Source: Bradyrhizobium sp. (GTDB taxonomy: Bacteria; Pseudomonadota; Alphaproteobacteria; Rhizobiales; Xanthobacteraceae). From it: a DNA stretch of 9,386 nucleotides. The stretch's first letter is position 1. The number at the start of each line of letters is the position of its first letter. Positions 1 to 9,072 of this stretch are shown piece after piece. The translations under genes and the position numbers were made by a program. The notes beneath the pieces are model-generated. The model saw nothing but the letters and a program-made list of their open reading frames with translations. It had not been told where the DNA came from and made no database searches. The DNA lies in assembly GCA_019243075.1 (NCBI GenBank), contig JAFAUV010000347.1, positions 1-9,386 of the forward strand. The letters are read 5' to 3'.

Positions 1-326
1 GCTTCGACGCCAATTCGTATCTGTATCTGACGCGCGCGATGGACTATTTCGATCTTGCTGCCGACTACGACGGCGCGGTGGTCAACGGATTTCGCGGCAC
101 GCCGACGCGGTTCTGTGTTATTTCGTTTACCAGCGATTGGCTGTTCCCGACCTCGGAACCGCGCGCCCTGGTGCATGCGCTGAATGCCTCTAGCGCGCGG
201 GTGTCGTTCGCCGAGATCGAGACCGACCGCGGCCACGACGCCTTCCTGCTCGAGGTGCCGGAGTTCTTCGACATCTCGCGCGCCTTCCTGCAATCGGCCG
301 GCAAGGCCCGCGGCCTCGGAGGCTAG
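1..326 (+). CDS. metX: Homoserine O-acyltransferase MetX, C-terminal part (5' end outside window)
   Basis: This is the C-terminal 107 or so residues of MetX, an alpha/beta-hydrolase-fold enzyme that acylates the hydroxyl of L-homoserine from acetyl-CoA (or succinyl-CoA in some alphaproteobacteria) in the first committed step of methionine synthesis in the cytoplasm. The frame is open from base 3 and begins FDANSYLYLTRAMDYFDLA, a segment typical of the family. The motif SDWLFP carries the likely catalytic Asp (codon 135-137) and RGHDAFL the likely catalytic His (codon 234-236). The nucleophilic Ser lies upstream of the window, so completeness cannot be judged. The residues that separate acetyl- from succinyl-CoA specificity are also outside, so the acyl donor is open. 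The stop is two bases before metW, whose ribosome binding site lies inside this gene, so the two are almost certainly co-transcribed. Family assignment is firm. Confidence 0.93.
   Translation, partial: FDANSYLYLTRAMDYFDLAADYDGAVVNGFRGTPTRFCVISFTSDWLFPTSEPRALVHALNASSARVSFAEIETDRGHDAFLLEVPEFFDISRAFLQSAGKARGLGG
318..322 (+). promoter_or_regulatory. metW ribosome binding site inside the metX 3' end
   Basis: GGAGG lies six bases before the metW ATG and within the last metX codons. Ribosomes finishing metX would uncover or pass this site, which fits coupled translation of the pair. Confidence 0.75.
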
Positions 327-328
327 CG

Positions 329-994
329 ATGGCATTCCAGGAGCAGACCCTGCCGCTCGGCGGCCTCACGCCCCAGCGCACCGAAAAGCACCGCAGCGAT
401 CACCGGCTGGTCGCAAGCATGGTCGAGCCCGGCTCGAAAGTGCTCGACGTCGGCTGCGGTGATGGCGACCTCTTGCAGCTTCTCGAAAGCCGCGGCATCG
501 ACGGGCGCGGCATCGAGCTGTCGCGCGAAGGCGTCAACCGCTGTGTCGCCAAGGGGCTCGCCGTGGTACAGGGCGACGCCGATGCCGACCTCGTCAATTA
601 TCCCGACGACGCCTTCGACTACGTGATCCTGTCACAGACCTTGCAAGCGACGCGGAGGCCGAAGGCCGTGCTGGAAAACCTGCTGCGGATCGGCCGTCGC
701 GCCATCGTCTCGTTCCCGAATTTCGGCTTCTGGAAGATGCGGCTGCAGCTTCTGATCGGCGGCCACATGCCGCGCACGGAAAATCTGCCGGCAACCTGGT
801 ACGACACGCCGAACATCCATTTCTGCACCATCAAGGATTTCGTGCAGCTCTGCGATGAGATCAACGTCAGGATGGAGCGCGCGGTGGCGCTCGATCTCAG
901 CGGCCGTCCGGTGCCGCTGAACCTGCCCTGGTGGGTCTGGAACATGTTCGGCGAGCAGGGGGTGTTCTTGTTGACCCGGGGCCAGGGCCAGTAG
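329..994 (+). CDS. metW: Methionine biosynthesis protein MetW (SAM-methyltransferase-like)
   Basis: A 221-residue class I methyltransferase-fold protein, matching the usual MetW length of about 200-220. The SAM-binding glycine loop is VLDVGCGDG (residues 38-46). GIEL (61-64) supplies the acidic ribose-binding residue, GD (82-83) follows, and FDYVILSQTLQ (96-106) is the strand-4 segment typical of MetW. The conserved NFGFWKMRLQL (131-141) and WYDTPNIHFCT (157-167) are family hallmarks. In many proteobacteria metW directly follows metX and is reported to be needed for, or to assist, MetX in homoserine acylation; a true methyl acceptor is not established. The start is the ATG two bases after the metX stop, with GGAGG at 318-322 inside metX, six bases upstream, which suggests translational coupling. 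A palindromic element follows the stop. No oddities are seen. A generic methyltransferase is unlikely given the gene order. Confidence 0.94.
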   Translation: MAFQEQTLPLGGLTPQRTEKHRSDHRLVASMVEPGSKVLDVGCGDGDLLQLLESRGIDGRGIELSREGVNRCVAKGLAVVQGDADADLVNYPDDAFDYVILSQTLQATRRPKAVLENLLRIGRRAIVSFPNFGFWKMRLQLLIGGHMPRTENLPATWYDTPNIHFCTIKDFVQLCDEINVRMERAVALDLSGRPVPLNLPWWVWNMFGEQGVFLLTRGQGQ

Positions 995-1003
995 TGCTGG
1001 TCT

Positions 1004-1079
1004 TTGCGAGGAGGAAAGCTCCCAAGCAATCCATCCCGGCACCGCGGAAGAAGTCTGGATTGCTTTGCTGCGCTCGCAA
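1004..1079. repeat. Degenerate REP-like inverted repeat between convergent genes
   Basis: Two arms face each other. The left arm (1004-1033) begins TTGCGAGG and ends AAGCAATCCA. The right arm (1056-1079) begins TGGATTGCTT and ends CTCGCAA. The outer 7 bases and inner 10 bases pair perfectly, while the middle of the right arm is six bases shorter. Sequences of the pattern ttgcgagg(n)aagcaatcca are, from memory, a common intergenic palindrome in Bradyrhizobium and Rhodopseudomonas. The element fills nearly the whole 91-base gap between the metW stop and the hydrolase stop, so its transcript could fold into a stem-loop that protects or ends both messages. No T-run follows either arm, so it is not a classic intrinsic terminator. 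Confidence 0.8.
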
Positions 1080-1085
1080 TACGGA

Positions 1086-1952
1086 CTAACGCGGCGGTAC
1101 CGAGCGCGGATCGCGCGGGCCCCAGCGGCCCGCCTCCACCAGCGCGAGGAAGCGCTCCACCGCCTCGTTGAACAGCGCCGGCTCCTCCAGATTGAGCACA
1201 TGGCCCGACTTCGGGAAGAATGTCAGCCCCGACGCCGGCAAATGCTTCTTCAGAAACAGGCTCGGCTCGACACAGCCGTCGTCCTCGTCGCCGCAGATGA
1301 TCAGCGCGGGCGTCGCCGCCTTCCTGATCGCATCCGTCATGGTGTAGATCGACGGCCGACCGCCCTGAAAACCGCGCATCGTGTTCGCCGAGCCCCTGGC
1401 ATCGTGGCGCGCCAGAGCCGCGTAAAAATCCGCATGCCCGCGCGGGTCCTTCACCAGGAAGGGAATCCGGCCCGGCGCTTCGCGCGTCACCTTCGCGACC
1501 TCCGCCGAGCCGAGTTTCTCGAATTGCTCGGCGGTCTCGCGGCAGGTCTTCCGGAACGTTTCCAGGTTCTCCAGGCTCGAGCCAGAGCCGACGCCGGCGA
1601 GCGTCATCGACATCACGCGCTCGGGCGCGTTCATCGCCGCATGCAGCGACGAATAGGAGCCCATCGAAAGACCGACGAAATGCGCTTTCGGAATTTTGAG
1701 ATGGTCGAGCACCGCGAATGCGTCGGTGTAGAAGTGCTTGTAAGTGTAGCTCTCGGCCGAGGGCGGCACGTCGGAAGGCGTATAGCCGCGCGCGGAATAG
1801 GCGATGCAACGGTGGCCGCGCGAGAAGTATCGCATCTGCGGCTCCCAATTGGTGTGGTCGGCGGCGAATTCGTGGAGGAAGAGGATGGGCGTTCCGCTGC
1901 CCGCTTCCTCGAAATAGAGGCGGACATTGTCCGATGCGACGGCGTGGGGCAT
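1086..1952 (-). CDS. Alpha/beta hydrolase fold protein, substrate unknown
   Basis: A 288-residue single-domain alpha/beta hydrolase without a signal peptide or membrane segment, so probably cytoplasmic. The oxyanion region is FLHEFAADHTNW (residues 25-36), where the usual HG is replaced by HE. ARGYTPSD (54-61) precedes the cap. The nucleophile elbow is GLSMGS with Ser96. The acid is probably Asp224 within GDEDDGC (221-227), and the base is His251 in SGHVLNLEEP (249-258). The triad is therefore intact. The family covers esterases, lactonases, C-C hydrolases and haloperoxidase-like enzymes, and nothing here or in the neighbours fixes the substrate. The start is ATG at 1952, with AAGGAAG a few bases upstream on the minus strand. 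The gene converges on metW across the REP-like repeat and diverges from the CHAP-like gene. The C-terminal tail is short and Pro/Arg-rich. Confidence 0.9.
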   Translation of the reverse strand: MPHAVASDNVRLYFEEAGSGTPILFLHEFAADHTNWEPQMRYFSRGHRCIAYSARGYTPSDVPPSAESYTYKHFYTDAFAVLDHLKIPKAHFVGLSMGSYSSLHAAMNAPERVMSMTLAGVGSGSSLENLETFRKTCRETAEQFEKLGSAEVAKVTREAPGRIPFLVKDPRGHADFYAALARHDARGSANTMRGFQGGRPSIYTMTDAIRKAATPALIICGDEDDGCVEPSLFLKKHLPASGLTFFPKSGHVLNLEEPALFNEAVERFLALVEAGRWGPRDPRSVPPR

Positions 1953-2271
1953 TCGAGCTTCCTTCTCGTGAGCCGTTTTCGTTGACGGACGATCTCCAGC
2001 GCAACGCTACGCTTTGCCATGATGGTAAATCGCTGCACGCTTATTTTGGGGATCGTGCGCGCAGTTGGAAGCTCGCAGTTAATGCTCGTGACTGCAATGC
2101 GGCGGGATGACCATCTTTCGTCGTCAAAATGCCCGCTGAACCTCGCTCAGCGCATTGCTGCATTGCTGCACCGCTGTCTTCTTCTCGCCACATCCTCACA
2201 TTTTACGGACGACCCGTTGTCGGCTTCGACTTGGGGCCGATCGAAATGGGGGTGTCTACGAAGGATCCATG
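1953..2271. other. Divergent intergenic region
   Basis: About 320 bases lie between the starts of the hydrolase (-) and the CHAP-like gene (+), so promoters for both should be here. GC is locally lower around 2020-2060. I see no convincing -35/-10 pair, operator or hairpin. The only simple feature is a short tandem of CATTGCTG at about 2153-2168. Open frames across it look non-coding: they have no ribosome binding sites and biased composition. Confidence 0.5.
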
Positions 2272-3021
2272 ATGGTTGTGTTCTCTGCGTCCCGCCGGCC
2301 GCTTGTCGCGCTGGCTCTCCTCTCCTCGGCGTTCGCCGTCTCCGCTTCTCCCGCTTCTGCAAGGTCTCACCACGGCGCTTATCGCCATACGCATGCGCGC
2401 CACGCATATCGTCATATGCCGCAGCGCTTCGCAGGCCAGCCATTCGCGCGGCCGCAATTTTTTAGTCAGTCCTCTTATCCGCAAGCCGCGTCCTATCCGC
2501 AGACCATCTCTTATCCGCAAGCCGCGTCTCGTCCGCGCATCGCATACCGCCCGCGCATGGAGCACAGGCACGTCGAGCAAAGCGTGGCGCTGGCGCGGTT
2601 GCGGAAGTATGCCGATAGGCAGGCGAGCGTGACGCCCTATGAGCCCGGCGGCGGGATGGTCACGTCGGGCAGCTCGCCGGGCCTCGTGATGGAGGCGCGG
2701 CAGTTTCTCGGCACCAAGCCGGGCGGCATGGGCGGCAGCCTGTGGTGCGCGCGCTTCATGAATATGGTGCTGGAGAAGACCGGCCACCAAGGTACCGGCT
2801 CGGCCATGGCGAGTTCGTTCGCGAGCTACGGGCATCGCGTTTCCGGGCCCGAGATCGGCGCCATCGCCGTGATGGGACGGCGCGGCGGCGGTCATGTCGG
2901 CATCATCACCGGCATCGACGCTTCCGGCAATCCGATCATGATCTCCGGCAACAACGGCAACCGCGTCCGCGAGGCCCCGATCTCGCGCGGCCGGATCTAT
3001 GCCTATGTAATGCCGAATTGA
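2272..3021 (+). CDS. Secreted CHAP/NlpC-P60-like protein (TIGR02594 type)
   Basis: A 249-residue predicted exported protein. Residues 1-30 form a signal peptide: RR at 8-9, a hydrophobic core LVALALLSSAFAV, and ASA before a likely cleavage after Ala30. A His/Arg/Pro/Gln-rich linker follows, with three SYPQ-type hexamers. The C-terminal part (from about residue 141, EARQFLGTKPGG) is a papain-fold amidase-like domain: WCARF with Cys159, GGGHVGIITG with His208, and SGNNGNRV with Asn227/228/230 are the expected Cys-His-polar catalytic set. Such domains cleave peptide bonds in peptidoglycan, so a periplasmic wall-remodelling role is likely but inferred. The start at 2272 is preferred over the ATG at 2269 because AAGGA (2261-2265) then lies six bases away rather than three; the frame also stays open upstream to 2155, but that extension reads like non-coding DNA. 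No wall-binding domain is visible. The gene stands alone. Confidence 0.85.
   Translation: MVVFSASRRPLVALALLSSAFAVSASPASARSHHGAYRHTHARHAYRHMPQRFAGQPFARPQFFSQSSYPQAASYPQTISYPQAASRPRIAYRPRMEHRHVEQSVALARLRKYADRQASVTPYEPGGGMVTSGSSPGLVMEARQFLGTKPGGMGGSLWCARFMNMVLEKTGHQGTGSAMASSFASYGHRVSGPEIGAIAVMGRRGGGHVGIITGIDASGNPIMISGNNGNRVREAPISRGRIYAYVMPN
2473..2526 (+). repeat. Three 18-base coding repeats (SYPQxx hexamers)
   Basis: Three in-frame 18-base units at 2473-2490, 2491-2508 and 2509-2526 encode SYPQAA, SYPQTI and SYPQAA. The first and third units are identical at the DNA level, and the match runs two bases further. The related SRPRIA and YRPR follow. They form the linker between the signal peptide and the catalytic domain of the CHAP-like protein and are prone to copy-number change. 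Confidence 0.85.
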
Positions 3022-3080
3022 GGCGCTGACCTCGCAACGGCCACCTCTCCCTCGCAACCGCCCTGCTCTCAGGCGAAGGA

Positions 3081-3599
3081 TCAATGGCTGTTGCCGTCCG
3101 CCGCCGTGCTCAGCGGCGCGCCGCCGACCGAGATCGGCCCGGCCGGCTTCGCCCCGCGCGGCGGCTTTTTCGCTGCCTTTGGCGCGAGCTGCGCCCTCGG
3201 CCCCGGCTCGGCCGCGGCTGATGGCGGCGCGGCGGCGGGCGCCTGCAGCATTTCGACCTTCGAACTCAATGCCGCAAGCTGATCGGCGATCGACTTGAGT
3301 TGTCCCTGTTGCTGCTCCACGGCCGCCTTGAGCGTATCGAGATCCTCGGTGGTCTTCTGTTGGGTGGCGAGCAGGTCCGTCAGCATCGCCTTATCGCCGG
3401 AGGCGCCATCGGCACCGTCGGACGGGTCGCGGCCCGATAGCTGGATGAACTTGTCCGTGTTCATCCAGAAAAAGGCTCCGGCCGCCCCCGCGATGAGAAG
3501 GCCGGCAGCGAGGGCGACGACCCGGGGCGCGCGCCGCCGCCTTTGCAGCGCCGCCGGCTGGTCTTCTCCGTTCCAGGTCTCGTCAAGTTCGTCGGTCAT
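3081..3599 (-). CDS. Membrane-anchored coiled-coil hypothetical protein
   Basis: I do not recognise a named family for this 172-residue protein. The N-terminus is acidic (MTDELDETWNGED), followed by a basic cluster RRRRAPR (about 20-26) and one membrane segment at about 27-46 ending in FFWMN. By the positive-inside rule, the N-terminus is cytoplasmic and the rest periplasmic. After a Gly/Asp/Ser linker, residues 71-119 (LLATQQKTTEDLDTL to LSSKVEML) have the heptad pattern of a coiled coil. The tail (120-172) is rich in Ala, Pro and Lys and looks disordered. The layout suggests a small inner-membrane scaffold or oligomerising protein, but no function can be assigned. The start is ATG at 3599 with AGGA seven bases upstream. 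The stop lies 59 bases from that of the convergent CHAP-like gene; no terminator hairpin is obvious between them. Confidence 0.8.
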   Translation of the reverse strand: MTDELDETWNGEDQPAALQRRRRAPRVVALAAGLLIAGAAGAFFWMNTDKFIQLSGRDPSDGADGASGDKAMLTDLLATQQKTTEDLDTLKAAVEQQQGQLKSIADQLAALSSKVEMLQAPAAAPPSAAAEPGPRAQLAPKAAKKPPRGAKPAGPISVGGAPLSTAADGNSH

Positions 3600-3689
3600 C
3601 CGGTTTTCCTAGTCGCTACCAGCCCGCAAGGCAACGACAGGGCCGGGCGGCTATTCACAGCTTTCCGCAGGCCGGCCGGTCGGCCGAAC

Positions 3690-3897
3690 CTATCGCCGGC
3701 AGGCGCAACGCCATCGCACACGAATTTGTGAGCCCACCTCTTCCGGAACGGCGAGCCCATGCCCACATTTGCCGCAAGCCTGAAAAATGACGGCGACGAG
3801 CGCTGGCTGGTTGAGGAACCTGAACGCGGCCGGAGCAAACCCAATGAAGATGCCGCAACAGTGCCTTCGGGGCTGAACGGCAGGCTGAGGGCGAGAC

Positions 3898-3899
<2 letters not shown>
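3690..3899 (-). CDS. Doubtful small ORF with zinc-ribbon-like C-terminus
   Basis: A 69-codon minus-strand frame from ATG at 3899 to TAG at 3690-3692. Its last 28 residues read CGKCGHGLAVPEEV, then GSQIRV, then RWRCACRR. This CxxC-x(n)-VPEE-x(n)-CxC layout resembles small zinc ribbons that carry a C-x2-C pair, a 'vPee.aG' turn and a second Cys pair. The N-terminal half resembles no family and has mixed third-position bases. There is no ribosome binding site before the ATG, which overlaps the clpB ATG on the other strand (shared CATG), and there are no GTG or TTG codons nearer the motif. It could be a real small gene, a decayed 3' remnant, or chance. A short GC hairpin (3670-3685) lies just past the stop. 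Confidence 0.25.
3740..3768 (+). promoter_or_regulatory. Possible heat-shock (RpoH-type) promoter for clpB
   Basis: CTTCCG (3740-3745) is separated by 17 bases from CCACAT (3763-3768). Compared with the alphaproteobacterial RpoH pattern CTTGAA-N17/18-CCATAT, the CTT and the CC.AT positions match but the GAA of the -35 does not. It lies about 130 bases before the clpB ATG and is the best candidate I can find in this spacer. The call is weak and rests on expected ClpB regulation. Confidence 0.25.
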
Positions 3900-6549
<2,650 letters not shown>

Positions 6550-6571
6550 GGCTGACGCTCGACCCGAACGG

Positions 6572-6604
6572 AAACCCTCCCTGCATCGCGGGGAGGTTTT
6601 TGTT
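6572..6604 (+). terminator. Intrinsic terminator after clpB
   Basis: The stem CCTCCC (6576-6581) pairs with GGGAGG (6591-6596) around a 9-base loop and is followed directly by TTTTTGTT. It lies 23-50 bases after the clpB stop. The T-run is on the clpB side. On the other strand the hairpin is followed only by GTTTCC, so it would act more weakly for the convergent M23 gene. Confidence 0.85.
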
Positions 6605-6621
6605 CCGATCGGCTTTTGCGA

Positions 6622-8685
6622 TCAGCGGTTGCTCATCTGCATCGGGCCGGCGTCGGAGACGCGGGCGCCGTTGCGGCCACTCATCATCGCATCGAGCCGG
6701 TCGCGCTCCTTCTCGAAGTTCGTCATGATCGCGCCTTCCAGCGCCCGGCCGCGCGGCAGCTTGACCCGCATCGGGTCGACGAAGCGGCCGTTGACGAGGA
6801 TTTCGTAGTGGACGTGCGGACCGGTCGACATGCCGGTCGAGCCGACGAAGCCGATCACCTGGCCCTGGCGGACACGCTTGCCGACTTCCATGCCCTTGGC
6901 GAAGGCCGACATGTGGCCATAGGCGGTCTCGTAGCCGTTGTTGTGCTTGATGCGGATATATTTGCCGTAGCCGCCCTCGAGGCCGACCTTTTCGAGCACG
7001 CCATTGCCGGAGGCGAAGATCGGCGTGCCGTAGGCGGTGGCCCAGTCGACGCCGGTATGCATCTTCACATAGCCCAGGATCGGGTGGCGGCGGCCGCCGA
7101 AGCCGGAGCGCATGATGGCATTGTTGACGGGCTTGCGCACCAGGAACTTCTTCGCGCTCTTGCCGGTCTCGTCGTAGTAGTCGACCACGCCGTCGTCGGG
7201 GGTCTGGAAGCGGTAATATTTCTTGGTTTCGCCGCCGATGGTCAGGGCCGCGTACAGCACCTCGTTCTTGTCGCTGAGGTTGGAGCCTTCGTCCTCGCCG
7301 GCATAGAACACGTCGAAGGAGTCGCCGGGCTGCACCTTGCGCTGGAAGTCGACGTCGTAGGAATAGACGCGGATCATGTCGTCGATGACCGCCATCGGCA
7401 CCTTGTTGCGCAGTGCCGTCTCGTAGATGCTCTGGTAGAGGCGGACACCAGAGCCGTCATCGTCATCGTCGTCGTCGGTGCTCTTGTTATCGGCGGTGTC
7501 GGTGACGGTGTTGATCGAGGAGACGTCGACGGCGACATATTTGCCGATGTCGGAAAGGGCCGCCACCGCTTCGACCGAGGTGTCGTTGGCGATGATCACC
7601 CGGTAGGGCTCCAGCCGGGCACCGGGAGCCGCCGGCGCCATCAGGATGCGCAGTTTCTCGCCTTCCTTCAGTCCGCCGTCGCGGCCGCGGGGGCCGAGCG
7701 TTGCCGCGATCGCCTTGCACTCGTCGGGCGTCGCGCCGAGGTCCCTCAGGATGGAGGTAACGCTATCGCCCTTCTTCACCATGTGGACGCGTTCGCCGGT
7801 TGGATTGCCGCCGGTGGCCTGATCCTTGGTCTTGGGCAGCAGCGTGACATTTTCCGGCACCACGCGGGTCTCGAAGCCGGCATAGGGATCCGGCGATGAG
7901 CCCTCGGCGGCATAGGCCATCTTGCCGATGTCGGACTGCGTCGTGGCGCCGGTCGCATCCGCCGCGGCGCTGGCGAGCGCCGCATAGCGCACGCCGCCGC
8001 CATTGCCGCGCCAGTTCGAGGCGTCCTTGACCCGCATCAGGACTTCGTCGAGCGCGACCACCGCGGAAATCTTTGCCTTCGGCAGCACCGTGCCGAGATC
8101 CTTGGTGACAAAGGACACTTCGGCATCGGGCTCGGCGGCATCCGCATTGGCATCGGGATCATCGGAAGCGGAGGCCTCGCCCGAGCCGACATCGGTCAGC
8201 ATGCGCTGCGCATTGAAGGGCGGAATCTTTGCCGAGAGGTCGCTCGTCGTCATCGACAGATTGCCGGAGATGCGTACGAACGGCCGCACCCGCATCACGT
8301 CGCGATTGCCGACCCGGCTGACGGTGGAGACACGCACCACGTTGCGGGAGGCGGTGGCTTCGCCCGGCGGCGGCAGGCGGTCGCTCTTGTGCAGGCTGAT
8401 GGTGCGGTCGTTGGCGCCGAACGCCCCGCGCAGCGCGCTCTCGACCCGCTCGGGCACGCGCGCAAAGGTCATTTCGCCGTCAAGAGAGGCGAAAACGGCG
8501 CCGCCGATGAGCGCCGCACCGCACAGACCGGTCAGAATGGTGCCGCTGAACCACTGCACGGAAACGCGGCGGCGATCGATGACCGCGGCTTCGGAACCGT
8601 CGACCGACAGCGGTGGCTCATGGCCGAGATCGATCATGCCGACCTCGCGTCCGTAACCGCCCCCGCGTGACGTCCTGTGGTTCAA
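6622..8685 (-). CDS. M23 family peptidoglycan endopeptidase (MepM/Csd3-like)
   Basis: A 687-residue envelope protein with a cytoplasmic N-terminus, one membrane anchor at about residues 45-67 (after RRR at 38-40) and a long periplasmic part. A low-complexity Asp/Ala/Ser region lies at about 166-190. A LysM/OapA-like segment covers 299-349 (MVKKGDSVTSILRDLG). A run of seven Asp (404-410) precedes the MepM/Csd3-type middle domain (about 414-515, with YDVDFQRKVQPGDSFDVFY). The LytM-type M23 domain is about 527-645: zinc ligands His543 and Asp547 (MHTGVDW) and His626, with catalytic His591 (GHMS) and His624 (HVHYE). Relatives cut D,D- or meso-DAP crosslinks during wall growth. The frame opens with TTG at 8685, preceded by a G-rich stretch; an ATG at 8637 (residue 17) has GAGG five bases upstream and is an equally good start that keeps the anchor. 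It converges on clpB and diverges from the rRNA promoter. Confidence 0.92.
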   Translation of the reverse strand: MNHRTSRGGGYGREVGMIDLGHEPPLSVDGSEAAVIDRRRVSVQWFSGTILTGLCGAALIGGAVFASLDGEMTFARVPERVESALRGAFGANDRTISLHKSDRLPPPGEATASRNVVRVSTVSRVGNRDVMRVRPFVRISGNLSMTTSDLSAKIPPFNAQRMLTDVGSGEASASDDPDANADAAEPDAEVSFVTKDLGTVLPKAKISAVVALDEVLMRVKDASNWRGNGGGVRYAALASAAADATGATTQSDIGKMAYAAEGSSPDPYAGFETRVVPENVTLLPKTKDQATGGNPTGERVHMVKKGDSVTSILRDLGATPDECKAIAATLGPRGRDGGLKEGEKLRILMAPAAPGARLEPYRVIIANDTSVEAVAALSDIGKYVAVDVSSINTVTDTADNKSTDDDDDDDGSGVRLYQSIYETALRNKVPMAVIDDMIRVYSYDVDFQRKVQPGDSFDVFYAGEDEGSNLSDKNEVLYAALTIGGETKKYYRFQTPDDGVVDYYDETGKSAKKFLVRKPVNNAIMRSGFGGRRHPILGYVKMHTGVDWATAYGTPIFASGNGVLEKVGLEGGYGKYIRIKHNNGYETAYGHMSAFAKGMEVGKRVRQGQVIGFVGSTGMSTGPHVHYEILVNGRFVDPMRVKLPRGRALEGAIMTNFEKERDRLDAMMSGRNGARVSDAGPMQMSNR

Positions 8686-9072
8686 CCCAGAGTCCCCCCA
8701 TTACCACCTCGCCACATGGGAAGACCTTGATCATCGCCAGAACCTCTGTTGCCGGCGCCGCGCCGGACCTTGGAGAACATGGCGGTGCATTCCTGTCCGA
8801 CAATCAAAGGCCGCTGGTGAGGCCGAAATCGCGAACGAAGATGCGGTTAAGATCTCTCGATGTTGCTCGGTTGTCGGGAAAAGGCGACGGCTTCATCCTG
8901 GATCGCCGTTTCCCATATGACGAATGCCGGCAGCCCCCACTAGCACCCGGCGATTCAATGATTACGTAGTATGCCAGAACGTCGCAGGATTGTGGCTCAA
9001 GTACGGCGTTTGCCTCTGAAAAATCTACGCTTCTTCGCTTCGCAAAAATAATCGGAGCGGTGCGACGATTTG
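8686..9072. other. Intergenic region upstream of the M23 gene and rRNA promoter
   Basis: About 390 bases without a gene I can support. Open frames on both strands lack ribosome binding sites and protein-like composition. It should hold the minus-strand promoter of the M23 gene, but I see no clear -35/-10 pair. There is a compact GC inverted repeat at 8752-8766. Around 9018-9052 lies an A/T-richer patch with A-tracts (GAAAAATCT, GCAAAAATAATC), some 35-70 bases before the rRNA -35, where an UP-like or Fis-like activating region could be. Confidence 0.5.

Noticed and set aside
1065..1985. 306-codon plus-strand frame opposite the hydrolase
   Set aside because: Antisense shadow; extremely Arg-rich and without motif, whereas the minus strand encodes an intact catalytic triad.
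619..2004. 461-codon minus-strand frame spanning metW and the hydrolase
   Set aside because: It overlaps two genes with clear family motifs, and its translation is Arg/Pro-rich with no recognisable domain.
2155..2271. 39-codon N-terminal extension of the CHAP-like gene
   Set aside because: The extension does not look like protein and would bury the signal peptide. AAGGA at 2261-2265 supports initiation at 2272.
3030..3058. Repeated CCTCGCAAC in the gap between the CHAP-like and coiled-coil genes
   Set aside because: Two short copies only, with no hairpin or T-run; probably chance.
3670..3685. GGCCG/CGGCC hairpin as a terminator
   Set aside because: No T-run on either strand, and GC-rich palindromes of this length are common at this base composition.
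6616..7899. 427-codon plus-strand frame opposite the M23 gene
   Set aside because: Shadow of the M23 coding frame, with His/Asp/Val/Gly-biased composition, no motif and no ribosome binding site.
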